From Stercorarius parasiticus (taxonomy: Eukaryota > Chordata > Aves > Charadriiformes > Stercorariidae): 64,000 nt of DNA. Below, piece after piece: positions 35,126-46,986 of this stretch (its first letter is position 1; every line of letters begins with the position of its first letter). The stretch lies in the NCBI GenBank assembly GCA_013396915.1, contig VWZL01002517.1, positions 1,137,181 through 1,201,180 on the forward strand, read 5' to 3'. A model generated the notes under the pieces. That model saw only the letters and a list, made by a program, of their open reading frames with translations, was not told where the DNA came from and searched no databases. The translations under genes were made by a program, and so were the position numbers.

Positions 35126-38100
35126 TTGGGCAGTGGGTGTCTGTGGCAGCACAGTCCAGCCGGGTCACAATGGGCACCCAAACGCAAGTGCGGTGGCCCC
35201 GCTCAGTGCTGAGCCCCCTGCGGCTGCGGGCTCCAGCTCAGCGCTGACCCAAAGCACCGGCACCGACACGGGCTCTCAGCATGTACCCGGTCTCTGGGAG
35301 AGTTCTGCAGGGGTGTGGAAACGATATAAAGTAGAGAAAGAAAACAGCTCCTTAAACACGGATAATTTAATGAATAACAGCCTCTTGGAAGAGTAGAAAA
35401 TAGCAGGAATTCGTAGTAGTGAAAATTATTTTCTGTTTATGGGAGGTGCAGTAAGGAATGTAACAAAAACACAACATAAAACACAGCCCTGGCCATAACA
35501 ACTGTCAGCACATCCCACACCCCTGCAACTGCTCAGCACCTTTTTTCCGCTCCGTTCTCACCCGCAGCCCCGTCTGCCCCTCGCCCACAGCGCCGGGGAC
35601 CGGGGGTGTCTCGCTGCGCCACTGCCAGGGAGCGTGGGCAGCATCCCGGAATTTCGGCAGGACTGCGGTGCCGATGAGGGCAACGATTTGCTGCTCCATC
35701 TCATAAAGTAATTACATGATTGATTACAGCCGGATCCGGAACATCCTGAGTGGGATGGTACCTGAAAACCTCATTCTCTAATCTTTTCAACTCGAACCAG
35801 GCGTAACACAGAGACATGATTTAAATAATCGCTCTGCTGCAGCAGCCACGGGAGCAGCGAATTCTTCAGCGCTTTACACTAGTTTTGGTGCACATGCCAT
35901 ACCAAATTTAACTGCCTCATCTCGGCTGGAATACGTGAGGACAAGCAGGAGGGCAATAAATATACATTATTGCGCTACAAAACAAGACAAATATCTCTAG
36001 GAATATATATGTGGCCTTTAACAAAAGTTAGCATCCACCCCGTCTGAAGTGCGCCGTAATTATTTTGTGCACGTCAAGAATGCCTCTCTCTTTATTGCAC
36101 CCATTTTATCCTTCTTCTCCCACCGCTGTTTTTATAACTTCTAACAATCCCTTGAAAATCGGAGAAACGAGAAGAATTTTCAACATAGCAGCAAGGAAAG
36201 GTATAGGATAAACATGCTGCTCCGTGGAGATTAAGTGCGGAGGACTGTCTAGACAGCTAAATTCCTATGGATTCCATTTATCGGGTCCATCATGCCAAGA
36301 TCTCTTTTGTTTCCAAAGAAGGTCTGGCAAAACCTTCCCCCAGCCTGTCCCATGGCTCCGCAGCCCCGGCGCTGGGGGAGTGGGACCCCTTGGGTGCTGG
36401 TGGGGCTCAGGGCAAGGCATGTGCGAGCGGCGATGCCCGCCATGCCTCAGGCAGCCCTGCATCTCCCCCTCCGCCCCTCCAGCCCTCAGGCCAGGGACTC
36501 ATCCACCCTGCCCCGTAGGACACGCCGGCGTTGTCACAGTGGCATTCCATCCTGGCAAAAGGCCTTCCCAGGAAATCCCGTTTCACCGCTCTCCAGTTGC
36601 AGCTCCTCAGAGTGTGTTTCCATTGCAGCACGTAAACTCCTTTCTTTCTAATTTATGCAAAATGATCGAGGAAGTTGTTCCTTCAAGTCCCAATGGTCAT
36701 GAGATTAATGAATGCCCGTGATTTATATGCAGCCTTACGTCCATCACATTACCAAATTTTCGGAGAGTTGCCCAAAGTCAGCTCCGCCTTCTGTAAAGCT
36801 GAGCAATAATACAATAGTCATTAATCTCACCATGTTTATGTGTTCCAATGAAGGAATCCTGGGAGCAGGGTCATGGTAAAACCCCCCCAGCCCAGGGCAT
36901 CAGCCCGGATGAAAGGGAGATCCACTGTGCCTGACACTCACAGAAACGTCCAGAGAGGGTGGCACGAGAGCTTGGCACCCCGACCTAAAGGTTTTGTAGC
37001 TGCAAAGCAAGTCGGAAAAGCGGAAGCCCCTCAATGTGCGTATTGCGGACCCCAGCGGGCAGCCCCGCCGCTGGCGCCCAGGCACAGCAGGTCACGGCAT
37101 CACGAACGCCGCGCTGTGTTCAGCAGCAGGAACCTCAGGTAAAGGTCAGCAAAAGCAGGATTTCACTCTCAGTCTTGTCTATTAAAAATGATTGTCAGTC
37201 TTCAGTACTAGGGATCAATCAACAAGTCCATAAAGAATTAGTAATAAATTAACTAGTTCTTTATTTGCCTGTAAGACAAGGATGTTTAGAGAGATACAGA
37301 TGATTTACTGGGCCATGACAGTGTCTCACCTTTTTAATGAGCAGCTACTCAGTAACTCTGTATGGTCTGCTAACAAAAGCAGTGAAAACAGTAATTCTGT
37401 AGAACTAGAAAACAAGCGTTGCTGCTGTAGTCTAGGGATGACCTTGGCGCTTCCCTTCCTATCTACAGAAGTCAATTTTAAGAAGACCGACTGAAGAAAG
37501 GAAAAGGTCAAGCAAAGGAAAACCCCCACTGTTAGTTGCACTAAAAACACTTACTCACGCACAAACCAACCGAACAAAAAAGACCCGCTCCATTGTATTT
37601 GACCTGAAAGAGAAGCTGGACAAACCGAAGTCACCCAAAAATGATGTTTCCGCACATTCCTTTAGCAAAATTGCTCCTGTTTGCAGAGACCTGGGGGAGC
37701 AGGGGAATAGAGGAGCATCCTTGTGCCCACAGCAGCCAGACGGTGACCTGGAGGTGGGCGCCCACGGCCACACAGCCCCGGGAACCCGCAGCAGCCCCTC
37801 CGGCGGCGTGAGGGAGGTGTCGTGCAAATTGGGAAAGGAAGGAAAACGTCCTTTCCCCACAGTAAATTAAAATAAACGCAACCAACTTATCCCCCAAGGG
37901 TGCCAGGGAAGAGCCAAGTAGGCAGCTTTTCTATATTACCGTAAAAGCCACCTGCAAAGTGTCGCCAGCCATCCCAAGAGCCTGACTCCATCAGCTCCCT
38001 CTGCTCATCCCTGCCCGTTCCCGCGCCTCCAGCGCCTCCATCTCGCCGGCCCTACGCAGCACTGCCCGGTCCTGCAGTCCAGCTCCGCAGGGACGGGCTC

Positions 38101-40410
38101 TGAAAAACCCCAGGTCCATCCCCGGGGCCCTCTGTGCCACAGGAGGAAAAGATCCGGGCTAGAAACAAGCCTTTTCCCTACGGCTTCTCACCGCTTGCTT
38201 TTGAACGCCCAGGGCCCGCTGGCTGCGGGACCACTGCGAGCCCCTCCTCGCACCCAACATCCCAGATTCCTTCCCGCAGTCAACATCTCTGGAATAAAAT
38301 CTTGCTGCTATGGCAACGAAGCCACGATAAACAGATCATCCCATCTGGAAGCAAGCCATATATCATCCAACTTCTGCTGCGGTGCTCCTCCCCCCGGGGT
38401 CCCTGCTCTCTCCCCTTCCTCTAAAAGAGGTGGGCTTATGTGCTTCCAGCCGCAGGGGCAGAGGGAGCTGGGAGACGACCGCTTGGCTGGGCGAGGACTG
38501 CCGTTCCTGCCTGCCATTGCTTTGCTTTTAACAACTTTGAACTTCTACAAAGCTTCCACGCTGAAAAGTCAAGCCATCCTCCCGGCTCCAGCCTGCCAGC
38601 TTTGCAACACGCCCGCTTGCTGCCAAAATCACAGCATCTCTGCCTTGCTGTCCCTGCACGGTCACGTGCAGCTAATGCCAACTCTCTGTGGCAATTAGTA
38701 TCTGTATTAATTACCATGTAGCTTTTTGATGCAGCAGAGATGCACAAAAGCGGAGTTAAACCATACTCTTGTAGAAAATCTGCACAGGGGAGCAGGAACA
38801 TCCTGTGTTCACTATTATGAGATGGTAATATTAAACAGGACGTAATTATGTCCTCATTAGTTATGGTCATCCATGTTTATTTGTGGGATTAAATACCTCT
38901 ATTCATACCACAAAACTCAACCTAGCCTAAAAAAAACCCCAAAGGACAGTTTTCCCCTCTGAAATTAACAAGTTTTCTGTCTGAAAAGCGCCAAAGAGTT
39001 AATAAAATCCACTAATAATCAAATAAGCAAGTAACCAAATAAGCGAAACTACAATGGGATCTCAGGTGCCATGGCTGTGGCACGGTGGAGATGGCTGAGA
39101 AATGTTGGCACTTTCCTCCTGTCCAGACACGGGGAGGACTGGCTGGGTGATGGGAAGCAGCCTCTGGAGAAGGAGTCCCTGGAGAAGGAGGTCCCACCGG
39201 TGGAGCATCCCCCTGCGCAGGGGGAAGAGCTCTGGGCATCCCCAAAATCTTCCTTGCCCCCGTGAGAGGGTTTGCCAGCAGGAGGGCCAGGAGTTCCCTT
39301 TCCCGGGCAGGCGGGGGGTGGTCCTGCTCCTGGGAGGACCAGGGTGCTTCAGCGAAGCTGGATGTCAGCTGCTTCTGATCTCACGGCGTTGTACAATAAC
39401 AGATTTGGTATTTCCTTTTCCAGAAAACACGTCAGGGGCTGAGGGGGGTTGTGTGGGATGACGGGCAGTCCCTAAGCCAGCCGAGGGGTCGGTTGGACCG
39501 CTGGCTTCTGCTTGCTGCCAGGGTGGATGCTCTCCACTGCTCCGCCCAACCTGTTGGCTCCCGTCTGCTGGACCTTCATCGGGAGAAAGGAGTAAAATGA
39601 AAAGGAAGAGAAAAACAACTGTCACGGGAGGATAAATCAAGACGCCAGAAGGTCTCAAGACGCCTTCAGCCTGAGCTCACCCTCTGTGCAGCCCAGCTGC
39701 AGAGCTCGCCGGGGCCAGTAGCAACCACGGCTGATGGATGTGCAGCCACAGGGGCCTTGAGCCAGGTAGGCTCGGGCTGTACACAGAGCCACTGGCCTTG
39801 CTCCCATTTTCCCCCGATGTTCCTTTTTCTGTTGCTTCATCCATCCGCGAGCAGCTGCTACGCATGCGATCCGGGTGGGTGGCTCTCCCCTGCTCAGAGG
39901 CAGAGCCCCAGCAGGTCCCTCTCAGACTCACCCGATGGCCCACCCGATGGAACCTCACCACGGGGGCAGTCGCACCCACCACCTGAAATGGTATCTCTAA
40001 ATATTATTTATTTTCTGATCTGCCTTTTTTTTAATGGAGGAGGAAAGCTTCACTACCTTCCTCCTCATTTATTATGGGCATTAAGTTAAACATTGTTTCC
40101 TCTTAAATTCAATCTAATCGAATTAATATCAATATTGTACTGAGCCAGGCGAATCTAATTAGTGTCGATATTTAATATATTTTCTGCAAGTTGTGCAGAG
40201 AATGAGCTTCTTGATTTCCATTATTGAGTCTGGAAAGAAGAAATAGCATTTTCCTCCAGTTCAGGAATCCGTAGCGAATATGCACAAGGACAGGGCTGGG
40301 GCATTCAGCGCTGTGCCCTCAGCTCCTCCTGCACCCCGTCCGTGGGCACAAGCGATGCTGCAGGTGCTGCAAGGGATCGGCCACCCGGGCAGGGCGGGAG
40401 AAGGTTCTTG
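35126..40410. other. Unique intergenic sequence
   Basis: No gene recognised. AT-rich stretches at 35700-36250, 38690-38900 and 40000-40260 contain many TAAT cores, including a near-palindrome at 38837-38854. They could be regulatory, but conservation cannot be judged from one sequence. Confidence 0.55.
38837..38854. promoter_or_regulatory. 18-bp near-palindrome AGGACGTAATTATGTCCT
   Basis: Sixteen of 18 positions are symmetric about a TAATTA core. A TAATTA core is a common homeodomain dimer site, but no evidence of function is available. Confidence 0.2.
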
Positions 40411-40980
40411 TGTTGTGGTTTCACCCCAGCCGGCAGCTGGGACCAGGCAGACGCTTGCTCACTCCCCGGGTTGGGTTGGGGGAGAGATTCAGAAGAGTAA
40501 AAGTGAGAAAACTCGTGGGTTGAGATAAAGATAGTTAACTAGGTAAAGCAAAACCACACAAGCAAAGCAAGCCAAGGAATTGATTCCCCGCTTCCCATCG
40601 CAGGCAGGTGTTCAGCCATCCCCAGGACAGCAGGGCTCCATCACGTGTGATGGTGACTTGGGAAGACAAACGCCATCACTGCAAACATCCCCCCCTTCCT
40701 TACTCTTTCCCCAGCTTTACACACTGAGCATGACGTCACATGGCATGGAATATCCCTTTGGTCAGTTGGGGCCAGCTGTCCTGGCTGTGTCCCCTCCCCA
40801 CTCCTTGTGCCCCCCAGCCCATCGCTGGTGGGGTGGGGTGAGGAGCAGAAAAGGCCCTGAGAGCTCAGCAACAACCAGACCCACCAGTGCGCTACCACGC
40901 TATTCCCACCCCATATCCGAAACAGCACCGTACCAGCTGCTAGTAAGAAAGTCAACTCTATCCCAGCTGAAACCATGGAA
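40411..40980 (+). mobile_element. Solo LTR of an avian endogenous retrovirus, 570 bp
   Basis: Begins TGTTGTGGTTTCACCCCAGC and contains CTCGTGGGTTGAGATAAAGA, GAATATCCCTTTGGTCAGTT and, near the end, CTCTATCCCAGCTGAAACCA. I recognise this as an LTR family found in many neoavian genomes. A perfect 5-bp duplication TCTTG flanks it (40406-40410 and 40981-40985). The expected terminal CA has mutated (it now ends GGAA). No internal viral sequence adjoins it. Confidence 0.88.
40731..40738. promoter_or_regulatory. CRE palindrome TGACGTCA within the LTR
   Basis: A perfect cAMP-response-element octamer, the CREB/ATF consensus, inside the 570-bp LTR. Activity is unknown. Confidence 0.4.
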
Positions 40981-41029
40981 TCTTGGAAACCAGCAGTGGT
41001 AACACAGAACTCAGCCACTTGCACACAAA

Positions 41030-41139
41030 TGCCCAGAGAGGTGTAGAGTCTCCTTCTCTGGAGATATTCCAAACCCACCTGGACAGGTTCCTGTCCAACC
41101 TGCTCTAGGGGAACCTGCTTTGGCAGGGGGTTGGACTAG
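41030..41139 (+). mobile_element. CR1 LINE 3' region, interrupted before its tail
   Basis: Forward CR1 from GCCCAGAGAGGTGTAGAGTC through CTGGAGATATTCCAAACCC to GGGGGTTGGACTAG. It stops where TGATCTC would be expected and is replaced by a reverse-oriented CR1 tail. Confidence 0.85.
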
Positions 41140-41222
41140 AATCATAGAATTATAGAATCATGGTATTTTCTAGGTTGGAAGGGACCTTTAAGATCATCGA
41201 GTCCAACCATCAACCAAACACT
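41140..41222 (-). mobile_element. CR1 LINE 3' tail, reverse orientation, abutting another CR1
   Basis: Octamers AATCATAGAATTATAGAATC, then TAGGTTGGAAGGGACC and GAGTCCAACCATCAACC. It is joined directly to the forward CR1 on its left, giving a tail-to-tail arrangement. Confidence 0.88.
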
Positions 41223-41394
41223 GTGGTCCAACCAAACACAAAAACCACCACTAAGGACTATTTCATTAGTCCTTTAGAGGTATAGAGATGAAAGAAGTCT
41301 CCACAAGTAATCGCCTTTATGAAGCATGCCCTCCTCCTCCTCTCATACGTCCATCAAACACAGTGGGAAAAGCTGACACGAGAGACTGATGGGC

Positions 41395-41440
41395 AAACCC
41401 GATGTGTCCCTCCCTCAAAACCCGATGTGTCCCTCCCTCA
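41395..41440. repeat. Perfect two-copy 23-bp tandem repeat
   Basis: The unit AAACCCGATGTG...CCCTCA occurs at 41395-41417 and again at 41418-41440 without mismatch. Perfect identity suggests a recent duplication. Confidence 0.95.
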
Positions 41441-44400
41441 ACACCTCCCAGCCAGGAGGTTCAGAGCCTGATGGCTCATTAACAAGCCAAAAAGTCTTTG
41501 GATTGCCTTCTGTTAGCGTTAGCCGGTTGCAAAAATGCAGGGTTAGCATTGTGAGTTACGATACACAACAGACACAGAAAAGTAAATAAAATAAATCCAG
41601 GATTCCTACATGCAGCTGTCACGATGAACACAAAGAGCTCAGCATTAAGTGCTATAAAAGGAGTTTCATCCTTGATTACTCCAATAGAGTTATAGTCCAC
41701 ACATCAAACTGGTCTTACAAGTAGTAAAACACGCTGAGCGCTGATGCCATAACTCAATTGGGCAGAAAAAATTATTCACTGGTTGTGTGAAGGAGCAGGC
41801 ATGCAACTGCCAGAGGTCAGAGAAAGACGTTTCGAGCAGAATCTCACCATATTTTCGTTCTAGTAATAGCAGCAAGTTAAACACGATTCCGTATTATTCA
41901 GAACACAATTCCATTTTTGTTTTGGACTCAGCAGTGAGTAAATAATCTCATTTCATGTTCAGAGCTTGCAGAGACAACGTAATGAAAACTACATTGTTAC
42001 CAACTCCAAACATGCAAAAGCAAGACGTGTGCCTCCCCCCCAGATCATGAGATCAATCTTTTCTTTACAAGATCTCACGAGTTTTAGGCTAGGCTACTTT
42101 TTTTCGGTCTTTGATTCCTGAGGCAGCCTACCACATCCTGGCGCGTGCCCAGGAACATGACTGTTTTATCATGGGAAACAGCCTTATCTCCAACAGCGGT
42201 ACCAGTTAACCTGTTCCTACCCTAACCCAGCTCAACCCTACAAGCCCATTTTCAAACCATTTAGTTTTGTACCTCTGCCCCCACGTTTTGCCCTGAGCAG
42301 CCACCAGCGTACGCACAGCTTGACTGCAGCTCTGGGCACCTCTCCCAGCATGGGCAGCTGGGGAGACTTTGCCCCTGTTTGTTGCGCGAGGAGGCCCCAG
42401 CACATGCGTTGAAGGAGCAACCAGAAGACTTGCAGATAGTGAGAGCCCTGGCTGCCACGGTCCAGCCAGCCGTGGTGCAAGGAGTGCCGGCCAAACCCTC
42501 TTCATGTCTGAGGCTGGGCTCATTTTACGCTCTGCCTTGCCCCTCAGCCCAAAATGACTGCTTTTTCCAGCTCTTGTGGCTGGCAAGAAGCAAAAAATGG
42601 AGCAGCCAAAAAGCATTTTCCTGACAGTGGTCAGAAGGCACGAACATCGCCAGACGCAGCTGGCTCCGGGGGTCCCTGGAGTTCACAGCCTCTCCAAACA
42701 GCTCGCTACAACACACATAAAACACATCACATTTTTTACTGAGCCTCTTCAACTTTTATGGACAAAGAAGGTGGATTTGTGGTGTTATTCCTCTCTCCTA
42801 GCGATAAGAAACCATTCCCTAGAACTGTATCACGCACTGTGGTCAGAGAGTGTCTTTACCAGCAGCTGAACTATTTTTGTGGTCTTTTCTTCAAGGCTTA
42901 TCTCATTTATAAGACCTTTATACACAATTAAGGTCAATAAATAAGGCACATAGTCATTGGGCATATAATTTAAGTCAATACATTCAGCTGCTCCCCTTGC
43001 TTCAGAGAGGGAAGGACCAACCGTGTGCACGATTCACGCCAAGCCTTGGGCTCCTCGCTGGCTCTCGGGTGGTTGCTGACATGAGGAGGGCCCGGTGGGG
43101 ACCGTGACTCCTCTGCAGGCTCCACACCACCCTCTGGCCACCCAAACCTTGCTTGGCCCTTCCCAAGGGTGACTACACCCACACTGCCCACAGAACAGCT
43201 CTCCTGGGCTTCCCACCACATTGTGTCTGATTTTCCACGTTTCTTTTGAGGTATGGCATTCGGAACCAGACACGGTATTTTAGCTGAAATCTTACCAGCA
43301 TCACGGAAAGTAGAAAACAGTCCAAATTCCCAAGTGAAACTTGACATTTTGCACAGTTGCTTGTTCTTGTTCAGTATGTGGTCCTCAAGACTGCGGCATC
43401 TCCCCTGATTTTCTTTCTGCTAAAGCCCTAACTTCGTCTGACTGATGGGCCTTGACTGGACAACCTCCGACTTTTCGAGATCATTTTAGGCCTGACCCTG
43501 TCAAATGCAATGACTGAAGCTCCTTCCAGTTCAATGTTATCCACAAACCTCTTCTCTTCTTCACGTCCTGTAGAATGGTGATCATCATTGAAGCAACTAA
43601 TTGGAACAGTAATTGGGGCATGCCTGGCACCAACCCCACCTGAAAGCTGTGATAGCAATCATAAAAACTGGGGCGGGGGGGGGGGCTTTCCCACTGCTAT
43701 CTTCACCTGATGCAGATTCTTTCTTTTTTTTCATGTTTTCTTCATGAAAACCCAGAAGGGAATCAGCCTCCTGGCTACAGCACATAAACATCCTCTGCTG
43801 CCTTTCCTCGCTGGCTGCCTTTCAGCGTGTTGGCTGTATCTGTTCTGACATCTCGTCTCCTTTCGTTTTCTTCCCCTGTTCGCCCAGGTTAAATTCACCG
43901 CGCACCTCTGAACTCCTCTCCAGCCAGAGAGACCACCAGATCCACCACATCATTTCCACGTCAGTCTCTGCACCCGTTTCTGTGGCTCTTTGCTCAACGA
44001 CTGAGGACAACCCCACCGTCCTGTTGGTAATTAAGACCCAGAACCTGATTGTCATGTCTGGTTTGTGCCCCCAGGGACAGGAGAGGTGCTGTAGGAGGGG
44101 GTCAGGTGAAATTGCTCCTGCTCAAAGTCACAGGCCAGATGACACAGCTCCCTCTACCCTGCAGTGTGTGAGCTGCTCCTGCCGACGAGTTCGGGCTGGA
44201 AGAAGATGTTAAAAATCTGCAGGAAACCTCCGGACAGGCTTTCACAGCCAGATAGAGAGAAGCGGTGGAAGTTCTGGAGTTATGTAAATATTTTTCTTAT
44301 ACAGTTAAACACAACCACTTTATCCTTCCTCAGCACCGCGATAAAAAGCACATTTTAAATAAACACGGTTTCAAATGGATGTTTTGATTCTGCGTGCTTC

Positions 44401-45546
44401 ACGCCTTTTTTCCTGCATTGGAATACTTTCTGGCTGGAGGTACTGCAGGTGAGCCCCCCCTGCTCCCTTAGCTACACCTGGAAAAACCCATCACATTTTT
44501 TGAAATCCTTTGATTCAGAGCTACTTTTAGACTATAACTTCTGGCTCCGTGGGTTTTTCTCATCCCACCTGGTCCACAGCTCCCGTCCCCAGTGCGGGGT
44601 CAGCCCGGCGGGGATCCCCCGCTCCGCTCACCCCAGCATCCCCGCAACTCGGGCACAGACTCCTCCTGATGCCCTTGCCAGTTTGACATTAACAGAGATG
44701 ATTAAATTACAGAGGGTAAATTGGTTACTTGAGGAAACAGACTTTTTTTTTTCTTCTCCCATTAAGGAGACATTCACAAACCGCCACAGATTTCTGAAAG
44801 TCTATTTATTTTCAATAGGCGGCTGGAAAATAACTTGCAAACAAATTTCAGCCCGGCGCATGTTTGGATGCTGCTCGGCGCCGTGTCGGTCCGGCGGCTC
44901 CGCGTTGATGCCGCGGTGCTGTGCGCTGCCAAGGCTTTGCGCGCAACACTCGTACAGGTGGTTTCATACTTGTTTAGCGAGCAATAAACTCTCTGGTTTA
45001 CACGTGAGCACGGCTGTTTGTGTGCAACGCGGCCACGTCCCAGCACGCCGAAGATGAACATAGTGTACAGGTTCTCCAGGCACAACTAATATGGGTTATG
45101 GGCAGAGGAATAAATATTATGCTCATCCCAAACACATTTGCTAACCCCGTGTTCCTCTCCTCTGACCGAATCCAACCAAATCCGATTAAAACAAAGTCGG
45201 CCGTCATTGCACCACCAGCCCGTGAGGGAGGGGTCGGCGTTCCCAGCCCCTCTCCTGGAAAAACCGGGCATTTGCACCCTAGAAAAGACCAGGATTTAAG
45301 GCATTTTGCTTGTCACTGCGTGTCAGGGCTCAGCAAAGGGCTGGCGTTGTGAAACCTTTGCGATAAAGTATGCTGCAGTCTGCGGAGGAGTCGGAATTAA
45401 AACCTAAATAGCTTTAATAAATTTAATGAGTTGATTTCAATTGAAAAGAAGTTACTACAACAGCCCTTATTTTCTTATTAGGACATTTAAGCAGCCCCTA
45501 TTAGAAGATTAGAAAATATTGAGCTTCTCAGACAGACTGTTTAGAA

Positions 45547-45594
45547 TATTTCTGTTTAAAATTATTTCTGTTTAAATACTTCTGTCTAAAACCA
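45547..45594. repeat. Imperfect three-copy ~16-bp tandem
   Basis: Three units of the form TATTTCTGTTTAAAA, ATTTCTGTTTAAATA and CTTCTGTCTAAAA. Confidence 0.8.
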
Positions 45595-46498
45595 CCATTA
45601 TTAGTACTAGAGGTCCGTGTCCAAACTTCGGACCGCAGGTTTGAGAAGCCCTGAGACCATCCTGGGGGGATCCCCCCCGGCCATGGAAAACCCATCTGGA
45701 TTTGCAGAAGATGTTTTCACTCCCCTGAAACACAAAGAAGAAAAATCACTTCAATATTCCTTGATTTGCTAATACTTGTCATCTCCTGCAGCCCAGACCA
45801 AACCCAAGAGAGCTGCCAAGAACAAATAACTACTGTTTCCATAGATTAGGAGATGAATCATTCACGTTATTTTTAGCAGGTCATTAAGGGCTGGCAGCAA
45901 AATTTGCAAACTGACTTGTGGGGCTTTTGATTCGTGTTAGCATAACCTTTTAAAGAAAACATAAACTGGGATTTAGAACAAAGGAAACCGAAGGACTGGA
46001 AATAGTATCTCTAAGGTTTAAAACGACAGTGAGATATTAAAATAAATAGACTTCATGTGAGTCCCCTCCTCGTTCTCAGCTCTCTCATTTAGACATCTTG
46101 TAGCTCAACAAATAACAAGTGAGAGGTTTTATAGAAAAGATGCTAGGATAAGGGTCTCCTGCCCCGTGAATACTTAAGTGCCCTGGGTAGGGATGCTGCA
46201 GCCGCTGGGAAAAGCGGGAGTTTTCCACCTCGTCCACTGAGTGTGTGAGCCGGGAAACTGCCTTTGGCAGCGGGGCTCCGCGGAGGAGCCGCTGGGACAG
46301 GGCGCGGGAGCTGGGTACAGGCTCCAGAGCATGCGGGGGCTGAAGAGCTTTCCACCCATCGGTGGAGCAAAGCTTCCTAAGAGGTGTGTTTAATAAAGAA
46401 ATAATAAGCTACATATTAAATATTCATCTTTTAGCAGCTACTTCTCTTTTACTGTGCTATTGGCAGTACGATGAGTGCTGCTCTCAGAAGGAAATACG

Positions 46499-46986
46499 GG
46501 GAGGGGATTCTGCCCCTCTGCTCCGCTCGGGGGAGACCCCCCTGCAGTGCTGCCTCCAGCGCTGGGGCACCAACAGCAGAAGGACACGGAGCTGTTGGAG
46601 CGGGGCCAGAGGAGGCCCCGGAGATGCTGGGAGGGCTGGAGCCCCTCTGCTGGGAGGACAGGCTGGGAGAGCTGGGGGGGTTCAGCCTGGAGAAGAGAAG
46701 GCTGCGGGGAGACCTTCCAGCCCCTTCCAGGCCCTCAAGGGGCTCCAGGAAAGCTGGGGAGGGACTCTGGAGCAGGGAGGGGAGCCATGGGACGAGGGGG
46801 AAGGGTTTTCCACTGCAAGAGGGGAGACTGAGATGAGATGTGAGGCAGAAATTGTTTGCTGTGAGGGTGGTGAGCCCCTGGCCCAGGTTGCCCAGAGAAG
46901 CTGTGGCTGCCCCATCCCTGGAGGGGTTCAAGGCCAGGTTGGACGGGGCTTGGAGCAACCTGGGCTGGTGGGAGGTGTCCCTGCCC
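46499..46986 (+). mobile_element. CR1 LINE (~490 bp), lacking its 3' end
   Basis: Forward CR1 with an intact middle region (GTTCAGCCTGGAGAAGAGAA through GGTTGCCCAGAGAAGCTG) up to GGGAGGTGTCCCTGCCC, where homology stops. The last ~70 bp, including the octamer tail, are missing. The long open frames on both strands are CR1 artefacts. Confidence 0.93.

Larger units (their letters stand above)
41223..46498. other. Unique intergenic sequence
   Basis: No gene recognised. Small features are a two-copy 23-bp tandem at 41395-41440, a G-run at 43673-43685 and the three-copy tandem at 45547-45594. Confidence 0.6.
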
